Below, piece after piece: positions 16,953 through 25,159 of a stretch of 59,433 nt of DNA (position 1 is its first letter; every line of letters starts with the position of its first letter). The DNA comes from Bradyrhizobium rifense (GTDB taxonomy: Bacteria > Pseudomonadota > Alphaproteobacteria > Rhizobiales > Xanthobacteraceae): assembly GCF_008123425.1 (NCBI RefSeq), contig NZ_VSSS01000047.1, positions 1-59,433 of the forward strand, given 5' to 3'. The position numbers were made by a program, and so were the translations under genes. The notes beneath the pieces were generated by a model. The model was not told where the DNA came from. It was given only the letters and a program-made list of their open reading frames with translations, and made no database searches.

Positions 16953-16980
16953 TTGTTTTTTGGCGTTTTTTCCCTATATT
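16953..16980 (+). promoter_or_regulatory. Putative sigma-70-type promoter of typA
   Basis: TTGTTT (16953-16958) and TATATT (16975-16980) are 16 bases apart, in an AT-rich island of otherwise GC-rich DNA. Transcription would start near 16988 and give a leader of about 150 bases. Confidence 0.5.
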
Positions 16981-17001
16981 GCGCCGCAAACGCGTAGGGC
17001 T

Positions 17002-17030
17002 CCCGGTCAATATGGCCGGGTTTCCTTTTT
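17002..17030 (+). terminator. Hairpin with T-rich tail in the typA leader, possible attenuator
   Basis: CCCGGTC (17002-17008) pairs with GGCCGGG (17014-17020), with one G-T pair, around an AATAT loop. TTTCCTTTTT follows. Since it lies downstream of the putative typA promoter, it could end some transcripts early. The Crp/Fnr-family gene stop is about 150 bases upstream, so it could also be that gene's terminator. Confidence 0.4.
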
Positions 17031-17140
17031 GGGCGTAGCAGGCCCCGTTTTCCACGTTTCCAGCGTTATCCGTGAAGAGGTCCCGGCTTGACCGGCGAGA
17101 TCGCGCTTAACCCATTGTCCGACCGCAAAGAAGCTCACTC

Positions 17141-18967
17141 ATGAATCTTCGTAACGTCGCCATCATCGCCCACGTCGACCACGGCAAAACGACCCTCGTC
17201 GACAAGCTCCTCCAGCAGTCCGGCACGTTCCGCGAGAACCAGAAGGTGACGGATCGCGCCATGGACTCCAACGATCTGGAGCGTGAGCGCGGCATCACCA
17301 TTTTGGCCAAGGCGGCCTCGGTGCAGTGGAAGGACACCCGCGTCAACATCGTCGACACCCCCGGCCACGCCGATTTCGGCGGCGAGGTCGAGCGCATCCT
17401 GAACATGGTGGACGGCGCGCTGGTACTGGTGGACGCCGCCGAAGGCCCGCTGCCGCAGACCAAGTTCGTGGTCTCCAAGGCGCTGAAGGTCGGCCTCAAG
17501 CCGATCGTCGTCATCAACAAGGTCGACCGTCCCGACGCGCGCCCGACCGAAGTCATCAACGAGGTGTTCGACCTGTTCGCGGCGCTCGACGCCAGCGAAG
17601 AGCAGCTCGACTTCCCGATCCTGTACGGGTCGGCCAAGCAGGGCTGGATGGCCGAGAGCCCCGAGGGTCCGCAGGACAAGGGCATGGAGCCGCTGTTCGA
17701 CCTGATCCTGCGCCATGTCGCACCGCCGACGGTCGAGGAAGGTCCGTTCAGGATGATTGGCACCATCCTTGAGGCCAATCCCTATCTCGGCCGCATCATC
17801 ACCGGCCGCATCTCGTCGGGCGTGCTCAAGCCGAACCAGCAGGTCAAGGTGCTGCATGCCGACGGCAAGCTGGTCGAGACCGGGCGCATCACCAAGATCC
17901 TGGCATTCCGCGGTCTCGAGCGCACGCCGCTCGAGGAAGCCGAAGCCGGAGACATCGTCGCCATTGCCGGCCTGACCAAAGGCACCGTCGCCGACACCTT
18001 CTGCGATCCGACCGTCGAGGTGCCGCTGCCGGCACAGCCGATCGACCCGCCGACCGTGTCGATGTCGTTCATCGTCAACAACTCCCCGCTCGCCGGCACT
18101 GAAGGCGACAAGGTGACGAGCCGCATGATCCGCGACCGCCTCTTGCGCGAAGCCGAAGGCAACGTCGCGTTGCGCGTCGTCGAGGCCACCGACAAGGATG
18201 CGATGGAAGTGTCCGGCCGCGGCGAATTGCAGCTCGCGATCCTGATCGAGACCATGCGCCGTGAGGGCTTCGAGCTCTCGGTGTCGCGCCCGCGCGTCGT
18301 GTACCAGAAGGACGAAGCCACCGGCGGCGCCTTGGAGCCGATCGAGGAAGTCGTGATCGACGTCGACGAGGAGCATTCCGGCGTCGTCGTGCAGAAGATG
18401 AGCGAGCGCAAGTCCGAGCTGGTCGAGATGAAGCCTTCGGGCGGCAACCGCCTGCGCCTGGTGTTCTATGCACCGACCCGCGGCCTGATCGGCTACCAGG
18501 GCGAACTGCTCACCGACACCCGCGGCACCGCGATCATGAACCGCCTGTTCCACGGCTATGCCCCGTACAAGGGCGAGATCCAGGGCCGCCGCAACGGCGT
18601 GCTGATCTCGAACGACCAGGGCGAAGCGGTGGCCTACGCCATGTTCAAGCTGGAAGACCGCGGCCCGATGATGATCGAGCCCGGCTGGAAGGTCTACAAG
18701 GGCATGATCGTCGGCGAGCACACCCGCGACAACGATCTCGAGATCAACGTGCTCAAGGGCAAGCAGCTCACCAACATCCGCACGACCTCGAAGGACGAAG
18801 CCGTGCGCCTGACCCCGCCGATCCGCATGACCCTCGAAAAGGCGCTCGCCTATATCGAGGACGACGAACTCGTCGAGGTCACCCCGAAGTCGATCCGCCT
18901 GCGCAAGAAGCACCTCGACCCGAACGAGCGCAAGCGCGCGGAAAAGTCCAAGGAAGCGGTGGCGTAA
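17141..18967 (+). CDS. typA: Ribosome-associated translational GTPase TypA/BipA
   Basis: A 608-residue protein, full length for the family. The GTPase motifs are all present: HVDHGKTTLVDKLL (G1, about residues 8-21), RGITI (G2), DTPGHADF (G3) and NKVDRPDA (G4). EF-G-like domains II, III and V follow, then the TypA-specific C-terminal domain with GYQGEL and the region around LTPPIRMTLEKALAYI. TypA binds the 70S ribosome under stress and supports assembly and translation. It stands alone, with a long leader and a palindromic repeat behind it. Confidence 0.97.
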   Translation: MNLRNVAIIAHVDHGKTTLVDKLLQQSGTFRENQKVTDRAMDSNDLERERGITILAKAASVQWKDTRVNIVDTPGHADFGGEVERILNMVDGALVLVDAAEGPLPQTKFVVSKALKVGLKPIVVINKVDRPDARPTEVINEVFDLFAALDASEEQLDFPILYGSAKQGWMAESPEGPQDKGMEPLFDLILRHVAPPTVEEGPFRMIGTILEANPYLGRIITGRISSGVLKPNQQVKVLHADGKLVETGRITKILAFRGLERTPLEEAEAGDIVAIAGLTKGTVADTFCDPTVEVPLPAQPIDPPTVSMSFIVNNSPLAGTEGDKVTSRMIRDRLLREAEGNVALRVVEATDKDAMEVSGRGELQLAILIETMRREGFELSVSRPRVVYQKDEATGGALEPIEEVVIDVDEEHSGVVVQKMSERKSELVEMKPSGGNRLRLVFYAPTRGLIGYQGELLTDTRGTAIMNRLFHGYAPYKGEIQGRRNGVLISNDQGEAVAYAMFKLEDRGPMMIEPGWKVYKGMIVGEHTRDNDLEINVLKGKQLTNIRTTSKDEAVRLTPPIRMTLEKALAYIEDDELVEVTPKSIRLRKKHLDPNERKRAEKSKEAVA

Positions 18968-18988
18968 GCTGCCGCTCGCCATAGTGCC

Positions 18989-19065
18989 GTAGGGTGGGCA
19001 AAGCGCAGCGTGCCCACCACTCGACAATGGTGGGCACGGCGCAAGAGCGCCTTTGCCCACCCTAC
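18989..19065. repeat. Palindromic intergenic repeat, family D
   Basis: A perfect 15-bp outer inverted repeat, GTAGGGTGGGCAAAG (18989-19003) with CTTTGCCCACCCTAC (19051-19065). The inner arms TGCCCACCA and TGGTGGGCA add a second stem. It lies between typA and the amine oxidase gene. Another 9-bp inverted pair, ATCACCCGC (19088-19096) and GCGGGTGAT (19113-19121), follows it. Confidence 0.8.
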
Positions 19066-19177
19066 GAAACCGTCTCTGGAATATTGGATCACCCGCTCCA
19101 AAGCGCTTATGGGCGGGTGATGACGGCTATGCGCGTGGTGGCTTCTGGCCCCCCAGCGAACGTGCTAGAGCCCACCC

Positions 19178-20422
19178 ATGTCCCTCCCTTCTTCCGTCGA
19201 CGTCGCGATCATCGGCGCCGGTGCCGCCGGCCTCGGCGCAGCGCACGCGCTGCAGGGCTCCGGCCTCTCCGTGACCGTGCTGGAGGCGCGCAACCGGCTC
19301 GGCGGCCGCGCCTGGACCGTGCAGGCCTCGCCTGAGGTGACCTTCGACGTCGGCTGCGGCTGGCTGCACTCCGCAGACAAGAACTCGTTCGTTCCCATCG
19401 CACGCGCGCTCGAATTCGAGCTCAACAAGGACCTGCCGCCCTGGCGCGAACGCGCCCATGGCAATGCGTTTCCGCAAAGCGAGCGCGACGAATTCATGCG
19501 CGCGATGGACGCGTTCTACGAGCGGCTCTGGCATGCCGCTCAGAAGGGCAAGGACGAGCCCGCGAGCCTGAGCCTCGAGCCCGGCAATCGCTGGAATCCC
19601 ATGATCGACGCGATCTCGACCTATATCAACGGCTGCGAACTGAAGGACATGTCGACGCTCGACTGGGACGCCTATGAGGACACCGACGCCAATTGGCGCG
19701 TCCGCCGCGGCTATGGCGCGCTCATCGCGGCCTATGGTGCGCCCTGCCCGGTGGCGCTGAACTGCAATGTCACGCTGATCGATCATTCGAACAAGCGCGT
19801 CCGCATCGAGACATCACAGGGCACGCTCACCGCGGACAAGGTGATCGTCACCGTGCCGACCAATCTCATCGCCGATGAAGCGATCCGCTTCTCGCCGCCA
19901 TTGCCGGCCAAGGTCGACGCAGCGCGCGGCCTGCCGCTCGGCGTCGACGACAAGGTGACACTGGCGCTGGACGATGCCGAAGCCTTCCCGAAGGAAGGCA
20001 ATCTGCGCGGCGCCACCATGCGCACCGAAATGGGCACCTACCACATCCGCCCGTTCGGCCAGCCCTGCATCGAAGGTTTTTTCGGCGGCAGCTTTGCACG
20101 CCAGCTGGAAGATGCCGGCGAAGGCGCCATCGCCGCGCACAGCATCGACGAGATCGCGAGCTTTCTCGGCAACGACATCCGCCGCAAGCTGAAGCCGCTG
20201 TACGAATCGCGCTGGGGGCAGGATCCGTTTGCGAGAGGCTCGTACTCGCACGCGTTGCCGGGACACGCCGGTGACCGTGCCGTGCTGGCCGCGCCGGTGG
20301 ATGGACGGTTGTTCTTCGCTGGAGAAGCGACGTCGCCAACGTTCTTCACGACGGCGCATGGGGCGCGGGACAGTGGGGAGCGCGCGGCGAAGGACGTGCT
20401 GGCGGCTTTGGGCAAGCCGTAA
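19178..20422 (+). CDS. FAD-dependent amine oxidase family protein
   Basis: A 414-residue flavin monoamine oxidase-type protein. The N-terminal dinucleotide-binding motif is AIIGAGAAGLGAAHAL (about 9-24), followed by LEARNRLGGRAWT. The C-terminal FAD contact is GRLFFAGEATSP, before the closing helix HGARDSGERAAKDVLAAL. It probably oxidises an amine or polyamine to an aldehyde with hydrogen peroxide release. The substrate is not predictable, and other members of the superfamily are desaturases. The start at 19178 gives a short lead into the flavin motif. It converges with the DCC-family gene across the repeat at 20434-20511. Confidence 0.88.
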   Translation: MSLPSSVDVAIIGAGAAGLGAAHALQGSGLSVTVLEARNRLGGRAWTVQASPEVTFDVGCGWLHSADKNSFVPIARALEFELNKDLPPWRERAHGNAFPQSERDEFMRAMDAFYERLWHAAQKGKDEPASLSLEPGNRWNPMIDAISTYINGCELKDMSTLDWDAYEDTDANWRVRRGYGALIAAYGAPCPVALNCNVTLIDHSNKRVRIETSQGTLTADKVIVTVPTNLIADEAIRFSPPLPAKVDAARGLPLGVDDKVTLALDDAEAFPKEGNLRGATMRTEMGTYHIRPFGQPCIEGFFGGSFARQLEDAGEGAIAAHSIDEIASFLGNDIRRKLKPLYESRWGQDPFARGSYSHALPGHAGDRAVLAAPVDGRLFFAGEATSPTFFTTAHGARDSGERAAKDVLAALGKP

Positions 20423-20433
20423 CCGCAGACTCC

Positions 20434-20511
20434 GTCATTGCGAGCGCAGCGAAGCAATCCGGACTGTCGCCGCAGAAAGACTCTGGATTGCTTCGCTGCG
20501 CTCGCAATGAC
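20434..20511. repeat. Palindromic intergenic repeat, family A (copy 3)
   Basis: Outer arms GTCATTGCGAGCGCAGCGAA and CGCTGCGCTCGCAATGAC pair almost perfectly, and AAGCAATCC pairs with GGATTGCTT inside. It lies exactly between two convergent stops, 12 bases after one and 3 before the other, so it may act as a two-way terminator. Confidence 0.85.
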
Positions 20512-20514
20512 GGG

Positions 20515-20922
20515 CTACTCGATCACCCGCGCCCGCAAATCAGCGTCCGGCACGAAGCACGCGTCGTATTTCCCAAAAATGCGATAGCGGTTGTGCGCGA
20601 TGAGGCTGTAGACCGTATTCCGCAGCGGTTTCGGCACGGCGAACAGCACCCGCGTCCAGGCCCAGCCCGGAAGATGCGAGAGCACCGTCAACGCGGCATC
20701 CGACTTCAGAAACGCGACGCCCCCGTGGATCACCGCGTTGGTGTCGGGATCATCGGGATCTATGCCGAACGTCCGCGCAAGCTCTGCCCCATAGTCCGAC
20801 TGAATCGGCGTAAACCGAAACTTCTTCGCCGTGTCGCGCTGCGCGACGAAGCGCACCCAGCGTGAGCAGAAGATGCAAACGCCGTCGAACAGGATCACGT
20901 CGTCATCAGGCCATTTGGGCAT
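20515..20922 (-). CDS. DCC-family (DUF393) putative thiol-disulfide oxidoreductase
   Basis: A 135-residue protein. The signature DGVCIFCSRWVRFV at about residues 9-22 gives the DxxCxxC motif that names the family. The rest has the typical helical continuation with FTPIQSDYG. DCC proteins are thought to be thioredoxin-like, but activity is poorly documented. It is the last gene of a four-gene minus-strand unit: its ATG overlaps the stop of the SDR/DoxX gene by one base (TGATG). Confidence 0.88.
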   Translation of the reverse strand: MPKWPDDDVILFDGVCIFCSRWVRFVAQRDTAKKFRFTPIQSDYGAELARTFGIDPDDPDTNAVIHGGVAFLKSDAALTVLSHLPGWAWTRVLFAVPKPLRNTVYSLIAHNRYRIFGKYDACFVPDADLRARVIE

Positions 20923-22241
20923 CAGTGATTATCCAGCATCAGAAGCGCCACCAGCATTAGCACAATGACCGGTCCGGTCTTCACCAGCGCGCCGAGCGGC
21001 TCGATCCAGAGATCCGGCGTCAGGATCGCCGCGCCGAACATATAGCCTAGCGAGGCGACGATACCCGCAACGAGCCCGATCGCAGCCGTCCGCCGGACGG
21101 CGATCAGCACGCCAATGCTCATGTCCATCAGGCTGGTACCGATGGTGATGGGATCGACCAGCGCGAGCGGGAAATTGTGCGCGGACAAGATGCCGGCGGC
21201 AGCGCGGTAGGACACGAACAGCGCAATGAAGCCGGAGACGAGCCAGAACGCGACCAGGCTCGCAAAGATCAGCGCCTTGATCAGGAACAGCCGCGCGAAC
21301 CATTTGTCCTGGATGGTGGCGGGGTGGCGCCCGATCGTCTCAGCCAGCGTTTTCGGCATGATGCCGGTGGCGGCGATCCACGCCGAGGGATCGCCGCTCA
21401 CGCCGCGGCGGAGCTCGGCGATGGCGGTGGAGCGCATCGGGGGCATCCAGCCGAGAGTGTTGGCGAGATCGCCGATTTTGGCACCGAGATCGAGCATGAA
21501 GGACGGCATCGCGACATGCGGCCAGCCGGCCGTGCCGAACGCGAGCCGGAACTGCCCGATGACGCCGGCCATCGTGATCGGCTCGGATTGCATCAAGTCC
21601 CAGCTCACCGCTTTCACGGACGCATCGTCGATATCGCGCGCGGCGAGCCAGGCGATGGTCGCGGAGATATCCTCGACCGCGACGGGCTGGAATGGCGTCG
21701 CCATCTCCTTCGCCGCCAGGTCGAGCGGGAAGGCGGCGAGTGCGCGCAGCATGGCGCTGCCGCCATAGGCTGACGGTGCGACCACGAAGCCGGGCCGCAG
21801 GATGGCGTGGGGAATGTGGGATGCCGCGATCAGACGTTCAGCCTCGCGCTTGGTCGTGGCGAACGCGGTACGATCCGCTTCGGGGATCCCGGGGATCGAG
21901 ATGTGCACCAGCCGGACCGCACGACCGCTGCCGGCGATCGCCTGAAGCAGGCGCGCAACAAAATCGCGATGCACGGCATTGGTGTCGCTGCCCGGACCAT
22001 CCTGGAGCACACCGAGGCAGTTCACAACGACATCCACGGAATGCTCGCTCAGCAAGCGCATCAGCGCGGAGGCGTCGAGGATGAGGATCGGCAGCTTGAT
22101 ATCGAGCGCGCTCATCTTTTGCGCCGGCGACAAGCTGCGCGCGAGACCGACCACGCGAAACCCGCGTGTGCGCAAATCGTCGGTGACGAAGCGGCCGATC
22201 AGGCCGGAGGCGCCGAGCACCAAAATGGTTCGCTGGTTCAT
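20922..22241 (-). CDS. NAD(P)-binding SDR-like domain fused to a DoxX-like membrane domain
   Basis: A 439-residue protein. The N-terminal part (about 1-290) is an extended/atypical SDR with the NAD(P) motif LVLGASGLIGRFV at about 6-18, related to NmrA/complex I NDUFA9-like proteins. The C-terminal part (about 300-439) holds four hydrophobic helices of the DoxX-like type (FLIKALIFASLVAFWLVSGF is the first). The frame is open to 22475, but the extra residues overlap the DUF2269 gene and are unlike the family, so the ATG at 22241 is preferred. It lies 8 bases after the DUF2269 stop and overlaps the DCC start. The function is unknown; a membrane redox or quinone-linked role is a guess from context. 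Confidence 0.82.
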   Translation of the reverse strand: MNQRTILVLGASGLIGRFVTDDLRTRGFRVVGLARSLSPAQKMSALDIKLPILILDASALMRLLSEHSVDVVVNCLGVLQDGPGSDTNAVHRDFVARLLQAIAGSGRAVRLVHISIPGIPEADRTAFATTKREAERLIAASHIPHAILRPGFVVAPSAYGGSAMLRALAAFPLDLAAKEMATPFQPVAVEDISATIAWLAARDIDDASVKAVSWDLMQSEPITMAGVIGQFRLAFGTAGWPHVAMPSFMLDLGAKIGDLANTLGWMPPMRSTAIAELRRGVSGDPSAWIAATGIMPKTLAETIGRHPATIQDKWFARLFLIKALIFASLVAFWLVSGFIALFVSYRAAAGILSAHNFPLALVDPITIGTSLMDMSIGVLIAVRRTAAIGLVAGIVASLGYMFGAAILTPDLWIEPLGALVKTGPVIVLMLVALLMLDNH

Positions 22242-22249
22242 CGCATTAT

Positions 22250-22717
22250 TCAAAACGGTTTTGCGACCATCAGCCAGAGGATCGCCATCGTGGCGCCGAA
22301 GCCGGGGAAGCCGAACGCAAACCAGCGGCGGAACAGGGTGAAGTAGCGCTCCGGCAGCGCGACGCGCTGCTCGGCGGCCTTGCGCGCGAGATCGCGCATC
22401 TCGATCTGCATGAAGACGACGGGGATCCAGAACAGGCCGGCAAAGACGTACAGCGCGAGCGAGGCCAGCAGCCAATTTTCGGTGACTGGCGTCGCCGAGA
22501 GCATCATCAGCAGGCCGCCGGTGACCGGCTGCAGGATCACGGCCGACAGCGTGAAGATCGCATCGGCAATCACCACCACCGACGCCGTGCGCGCGATGAA
22601 CGCCGCGTCGTTGGTGCGATGTGCCATGAGCATGAAAAAGGCGATGCCGGTTCCGGTGCCGAGGATGACGATGGCACCGAGCACGTGCAGATATTTGACC
22701 AGGAAATACAGCGTCAT
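22250..22717 (-). CDS. DUF2269 family integral membrane protein
   Basis: A 155-residue protein with four hydrophobic helices. The start YFLVKYLHVLGAIVILGTGTG is the DUF2269 signature, and conserved His residues near the first helix are visible. Related proteins resemble small membrane haem or copper-site proteins, but none is well studied. The ATG overlaps the upstream hydrolase stop (ATGA, 22714-22717), and the next gene starts 8 bases downstream, so it is translationally coupled in this unit. Confidence 0.85.
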   Translation of the reverse strand: MTLYFLVKYLHVLGAIVILGTGTGIAFFMLMAHRTNDAAFIARTASVVVIADAIFTLSAVILQPVTGGLLMMLSATPVTENWLLASLALYVFAGLFWIPVVFMQIEMRDLARKAAEQRVALPERYFTLFRRWFAFGFPGFGATMAILWLMVAKPF

Positions 22718-23613
22718 GGCTTCTTGGTCGCCACTGGTTTAGGCAGGTTCAGTGCACGCGCGAGCTCACCGCCTGCGGCCTGGACGCCAGCCTCGGTCTC
22801 GATCATCCAGTGTCCTTCGCTGCCCACGGCCGGCAGCGTACGAAAATCGTCCTTGCCGCCGCCGCTGCGAAATGCATCTGCCAATGTTTTCGAAAATGCC
22901 GGCGAAAAATAGCTGTCATTGGCGGCAACCAGCGACGTGACAGGAATGCGCGCCGCCTTGCCGAATTCGACAGCAGCCGCGAGAAGCGTATGTGGCGCGC
23001 AGACCTTGTTCGGTTCGTCATTGGCATGGCCGCCGCGTCCGGGCGCGAATACCGTGATCGCGGAGATCTGTTTCGGATCGGCGTTCGCAAGCGCCAGTGC
23101 GCCCCAGCCGCCTGCGGAGTGTCCGATCACAACCGCAGCATCCTTGCGAATAAAATCCTGCTTTTGCAAATAGTCCAGCGCGAGCGAAATTTCCTCCGCG
23201 GTGGCACGGCCCGCGCGTGCGTAATCCGCTTCGTCGCAGCCGCCCTGGTCCTCGGCATAGCGGCCGCCGGTCGCACCATGGCCGAGCCGCTCCGGCACCA
23301 GCACGGCAAAGCCGCGTGCAGCGAGAAACGTTGCGAGTGCGCGATATTCCGGCTGCGGCATTTGCGCGCGACGCAGCACGTTCTGCGTCGACGCATGTGC
23401 GATCACCGCAAGCCGGAACGGACCGGCACCGGCGGGACGAAACAGCAGCGCGCGCGCGGCAATGTCGGTATCCGGCGACGGCACCCGCCATTCCTGGCGG
23501 CGGAACGGCTCGCTCTCCGCACCCGATGCCCCGAACGTGACCTGGGCGCACAGAGGCTGCGCCGTCAGCAGGGACAGCAGAAGCAGGCGAGCAAGGGTGT
23601 CGAGGAGCCGCAT
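22714..23613 (-). CDS. Exported alpha/beta hydrolase (dienelactone hydrolase-like)
   Basis: A 299-residue protein with an N-terminal signal peptide of about 24 residues (ending PLCAQ). The nucleophile elbow is VIGHSAGGWGAL (Ser in GHSAG) and a late GHWMIE supplies the likely catalytic His. It resembles prokaryotic dienelactone hydrolase/PAF-acetylhydrolase-like enzymes that act on esters in the periplasm. It is the first gene of the unit with DUF2269, SDR-DoxX and DCC genes and is divergent from the GNAT gene. The substrate is unknown. Confidence 0.85.
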   Translation of the reverse strand: MRLLDTLARLLLLSLLTAQPLCAQVTFGASGAESEPFRRQEWRVPSPDTDIAARALLFRPAGAGPFRLAVIAHASTQNVLRRAQMPQPEYRALATFLAARGFAVLVPERLGHGATGGRYAEDQGGCDEADYARAGRATAEEISLALDYLQKQDFIRKDAAVVIGHSAGGWGALALANADPKQISAITVFAPGRGGHANDEPNKVCAPHTLLAAAVEFGKAARIPVTSLVAANDSYFSPAFSKTLADAFRSGGGKDDFRTLPAVGSEGHWMIETEAGVQAAGGELARALNLPKPVATKKP

Positions 23614-23879
23614 GAATGGCCGAGGGCGAGCACGGATATCGCAGGCCAGACTAGTCGGAACGAATCACTCTGGGCGGACTTTCTGCGTTGCCATCGGCGT
23701 TCATTCGTTGCGACCGTGGAGTTTTGCACCGGCGCATGGCAGACGATTGCCGCACGAAATGGCGGCTTGTCTTTTTTCGGTACAACATGGCTAAAATACT
23801 GATGCAGAAAGTCCACAGGTTAACCGATAATTAACGATAGGTCTTGCCGCCAGCGCGGCGACTTGGTTTGATCGCCTCC

Positions 23880-24389
23880 ATGAGCACAACCCTGATCGAG
23901 GTCCGGCCGGCCAAAGCTGCAGATGCAACTGCGGTGGCGTCCACCCATGACGAAGCCTGGCGTTCCGCCTATCAGGGCATCATTCCCGGCGCCGAGCTGG
24001 AGAAACTGATTAACCGTCGCGGTCCGCAGTGGTGGGACAGCGCGATCCGCAAGGGCAGCCGCGTCAGCGTGCTGGTGTTCGGCGACAAGATCGCAGGCTA
24101 CGCCAATTACGGCCGCAACCGCGCCCGCAGCCTGCATTTCGACGGCGAGATCTACGAGCTGTACCTGCGCCCCGAGTTTCAGGGCCTCGGCTTCGGCCGC
24201 CGCCTGTTCACTGCCGCCCGCCGCGACCTTATGCAGAGCAATCTGAAGAGCATGGTGGTCTGGGCGCTCTCGGACAACGATCCGGCAACCGAGTTCTATC
24301 GGGCCCTCGGAGGCCGCATGGTGGCGCGCTCCTCGGAGCGGTTCGGGCCAAAGTCGCTCGACAAGGTTGCCTTCGCTTGGACCAACTAG
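23880..24389 (+). CDS. GNAT family N-acetyltransferase
   Basis: A 169-residue protein with the acetyl-CoA-binding motif region YLRPEFQGLGFGRRLFTAAR (motif A, with the Q/R-x-x-G-x-G/A pattern) at about 95-114 and the following FYRALGGRMV, typical of GNAT enzymes. It moves an acetyl group from acetyl-CoA to an amine on a small molecule or protein. The frame is open to a TTG at 23844; I use the ATG at 23880. It is divergent from the exported hydrolase and 196 bases before ppa. Confidence 0.9.
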   Translation: MSTTLIEVRPAKAADATAVASTHDEAWRSAYQGIIPGAELEKLINRRGPQWWDSAIRKGSRVSVLVFGDKIAGYANYGRNRARSLHFDGEIYELYLRPEFQGLGFGRRLFTAARRDLMQSNLKSMVVWALSDNDPATEFYRALGGRMVARSSERFGPKSLDKVAFAWTN

Positions 24390-24585
24390 ATTCGGACCAA
24401 TTGAGCCGCTGAAACCTTAACCGGCAGCGTTTCCCGTCCGCCGATACCGCCCGCCTTTTGCGCCGGTGATCGCTGGATTCATTATTTCATAAAAACACGA
24501 TGGATCGGGGGGCCAAGCCCGCGTATGACAGCGCCAAAATCGCTGCCGGGCGCAATTTAACCTCGGCAACAACGGAGCCTATCTA

Positions 24586-25122
24586 ATGCGTATCGATGCG
24601 GTCTCGATCGGGAAGAACGTCCCTGAGGACGTCAACGTCATCATTGAAGTCCCCGTGGGCGGCGAGCCGATCAAATACGAGATGGACAAGGAAGCCGGCA
24701 CGCTGGTGGTCGACCGCTTCCTCTACACGCCGATGCGTTACCCCGGCAATTACGGCTTCATCCCGCACACCCTGTCCGATGACGGCGACCCCTGCGACGT
24801 CCTGATCGTCAACACCCGCGCCATCATTCCCGGCGCCGTCATGAGCGTGCGCCCGGTTGGCGTGCTGTTCATGGAAGACGAAGCCGGTGGCGACGAGAAG
24901 ATTCTGGCAGTGCCGTCGTCGAAGCTGACGCAGCGCTACGACAAGGTGAAGTCGTATTCCGACCTGCCCGACATCACGCTGCAGCAGATCCAGCACTTCT
25001 TCGAGCACTACAAGGATCTCGAACCGGGCAAGTGGGTGAAGATCACGCGCTGGGGCGGCCCGGAGGAAGCGCAGAAGCTGATCCTCGAAGGCATCGAGCG
25101 CGAGAAGAAAAAGAAAGCCTGA
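24586..25122 (+). CDS. ppa: Inorganic pyrophosphatase
   Basis: A 178-residue soluble family I pyrophosphatase. The signature DDGDPCDVLIVN (about 65-76) holds the metal-binding aspartates, and YPGNYGFIPHT precedes it. It hydrolyses pyrophosphate and so drives nucleotide and protein synthesis reactions. ACGGAG lies about 8 bases before the ATG. It converges with folD, and a GC-rich hairpin (25133-25154) lies between them. Confidence 0.97.
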   Translation: MRIDAVSIGKNVPEDVNVIIEVPVGGEPIKYEMDKEAGTLVVDRFLYTPMRYPGNYGFIPHTLSDDGDPCDVLIVNTRAIIPGAVMSVRPVGVLFMEDEAGGDEKILAVPSSKLTQRYDKVKSYSDLPDITLQQIQHFFEHYKDLEPGKWVKITRWGGPEEAQKLILEGIEREKKKKA

Positions 25123-25132
25123 GCTTTGCTCC

Positions 25133-25154
25133 CTCGCCCCGCTTGCGGGGCGAG
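25133..25154. terminator. Hairpin between convergent ppa and folD
   Basis: CTCGCCCCGC and GCGGGGCGAG form a perfect 10-bp stem around a tiny loop, 10 bases after the ppa stop and 5 before the folD stop. There is no T-run, so any termination would be weak or work in both directions. Confidence 0.5.
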
Positions 25155-25159
25155 ATGAA

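Larger units (their letters stand above)
16850..17140 (+). other. 291-base typA leader region
   Basis: No gene is supported here. The region is T-rich at 16953-16980, where a promoter-like pair is visible, and then holds a hairpin at 17002-17020 followed by T-rich DNA. The typA ribosome binding region (GCAAAGAAGCTC) is just before 17141. Confidence 0.5.

Noticed and set aside
17135..19060. A 641-residue open frame antisense to typA
   Set aside because: typA has all GTPase motifs. The antisense frame is a product of GC-rich third positions and has Arg/Ala/Asp/His-rich low-complexity composition.
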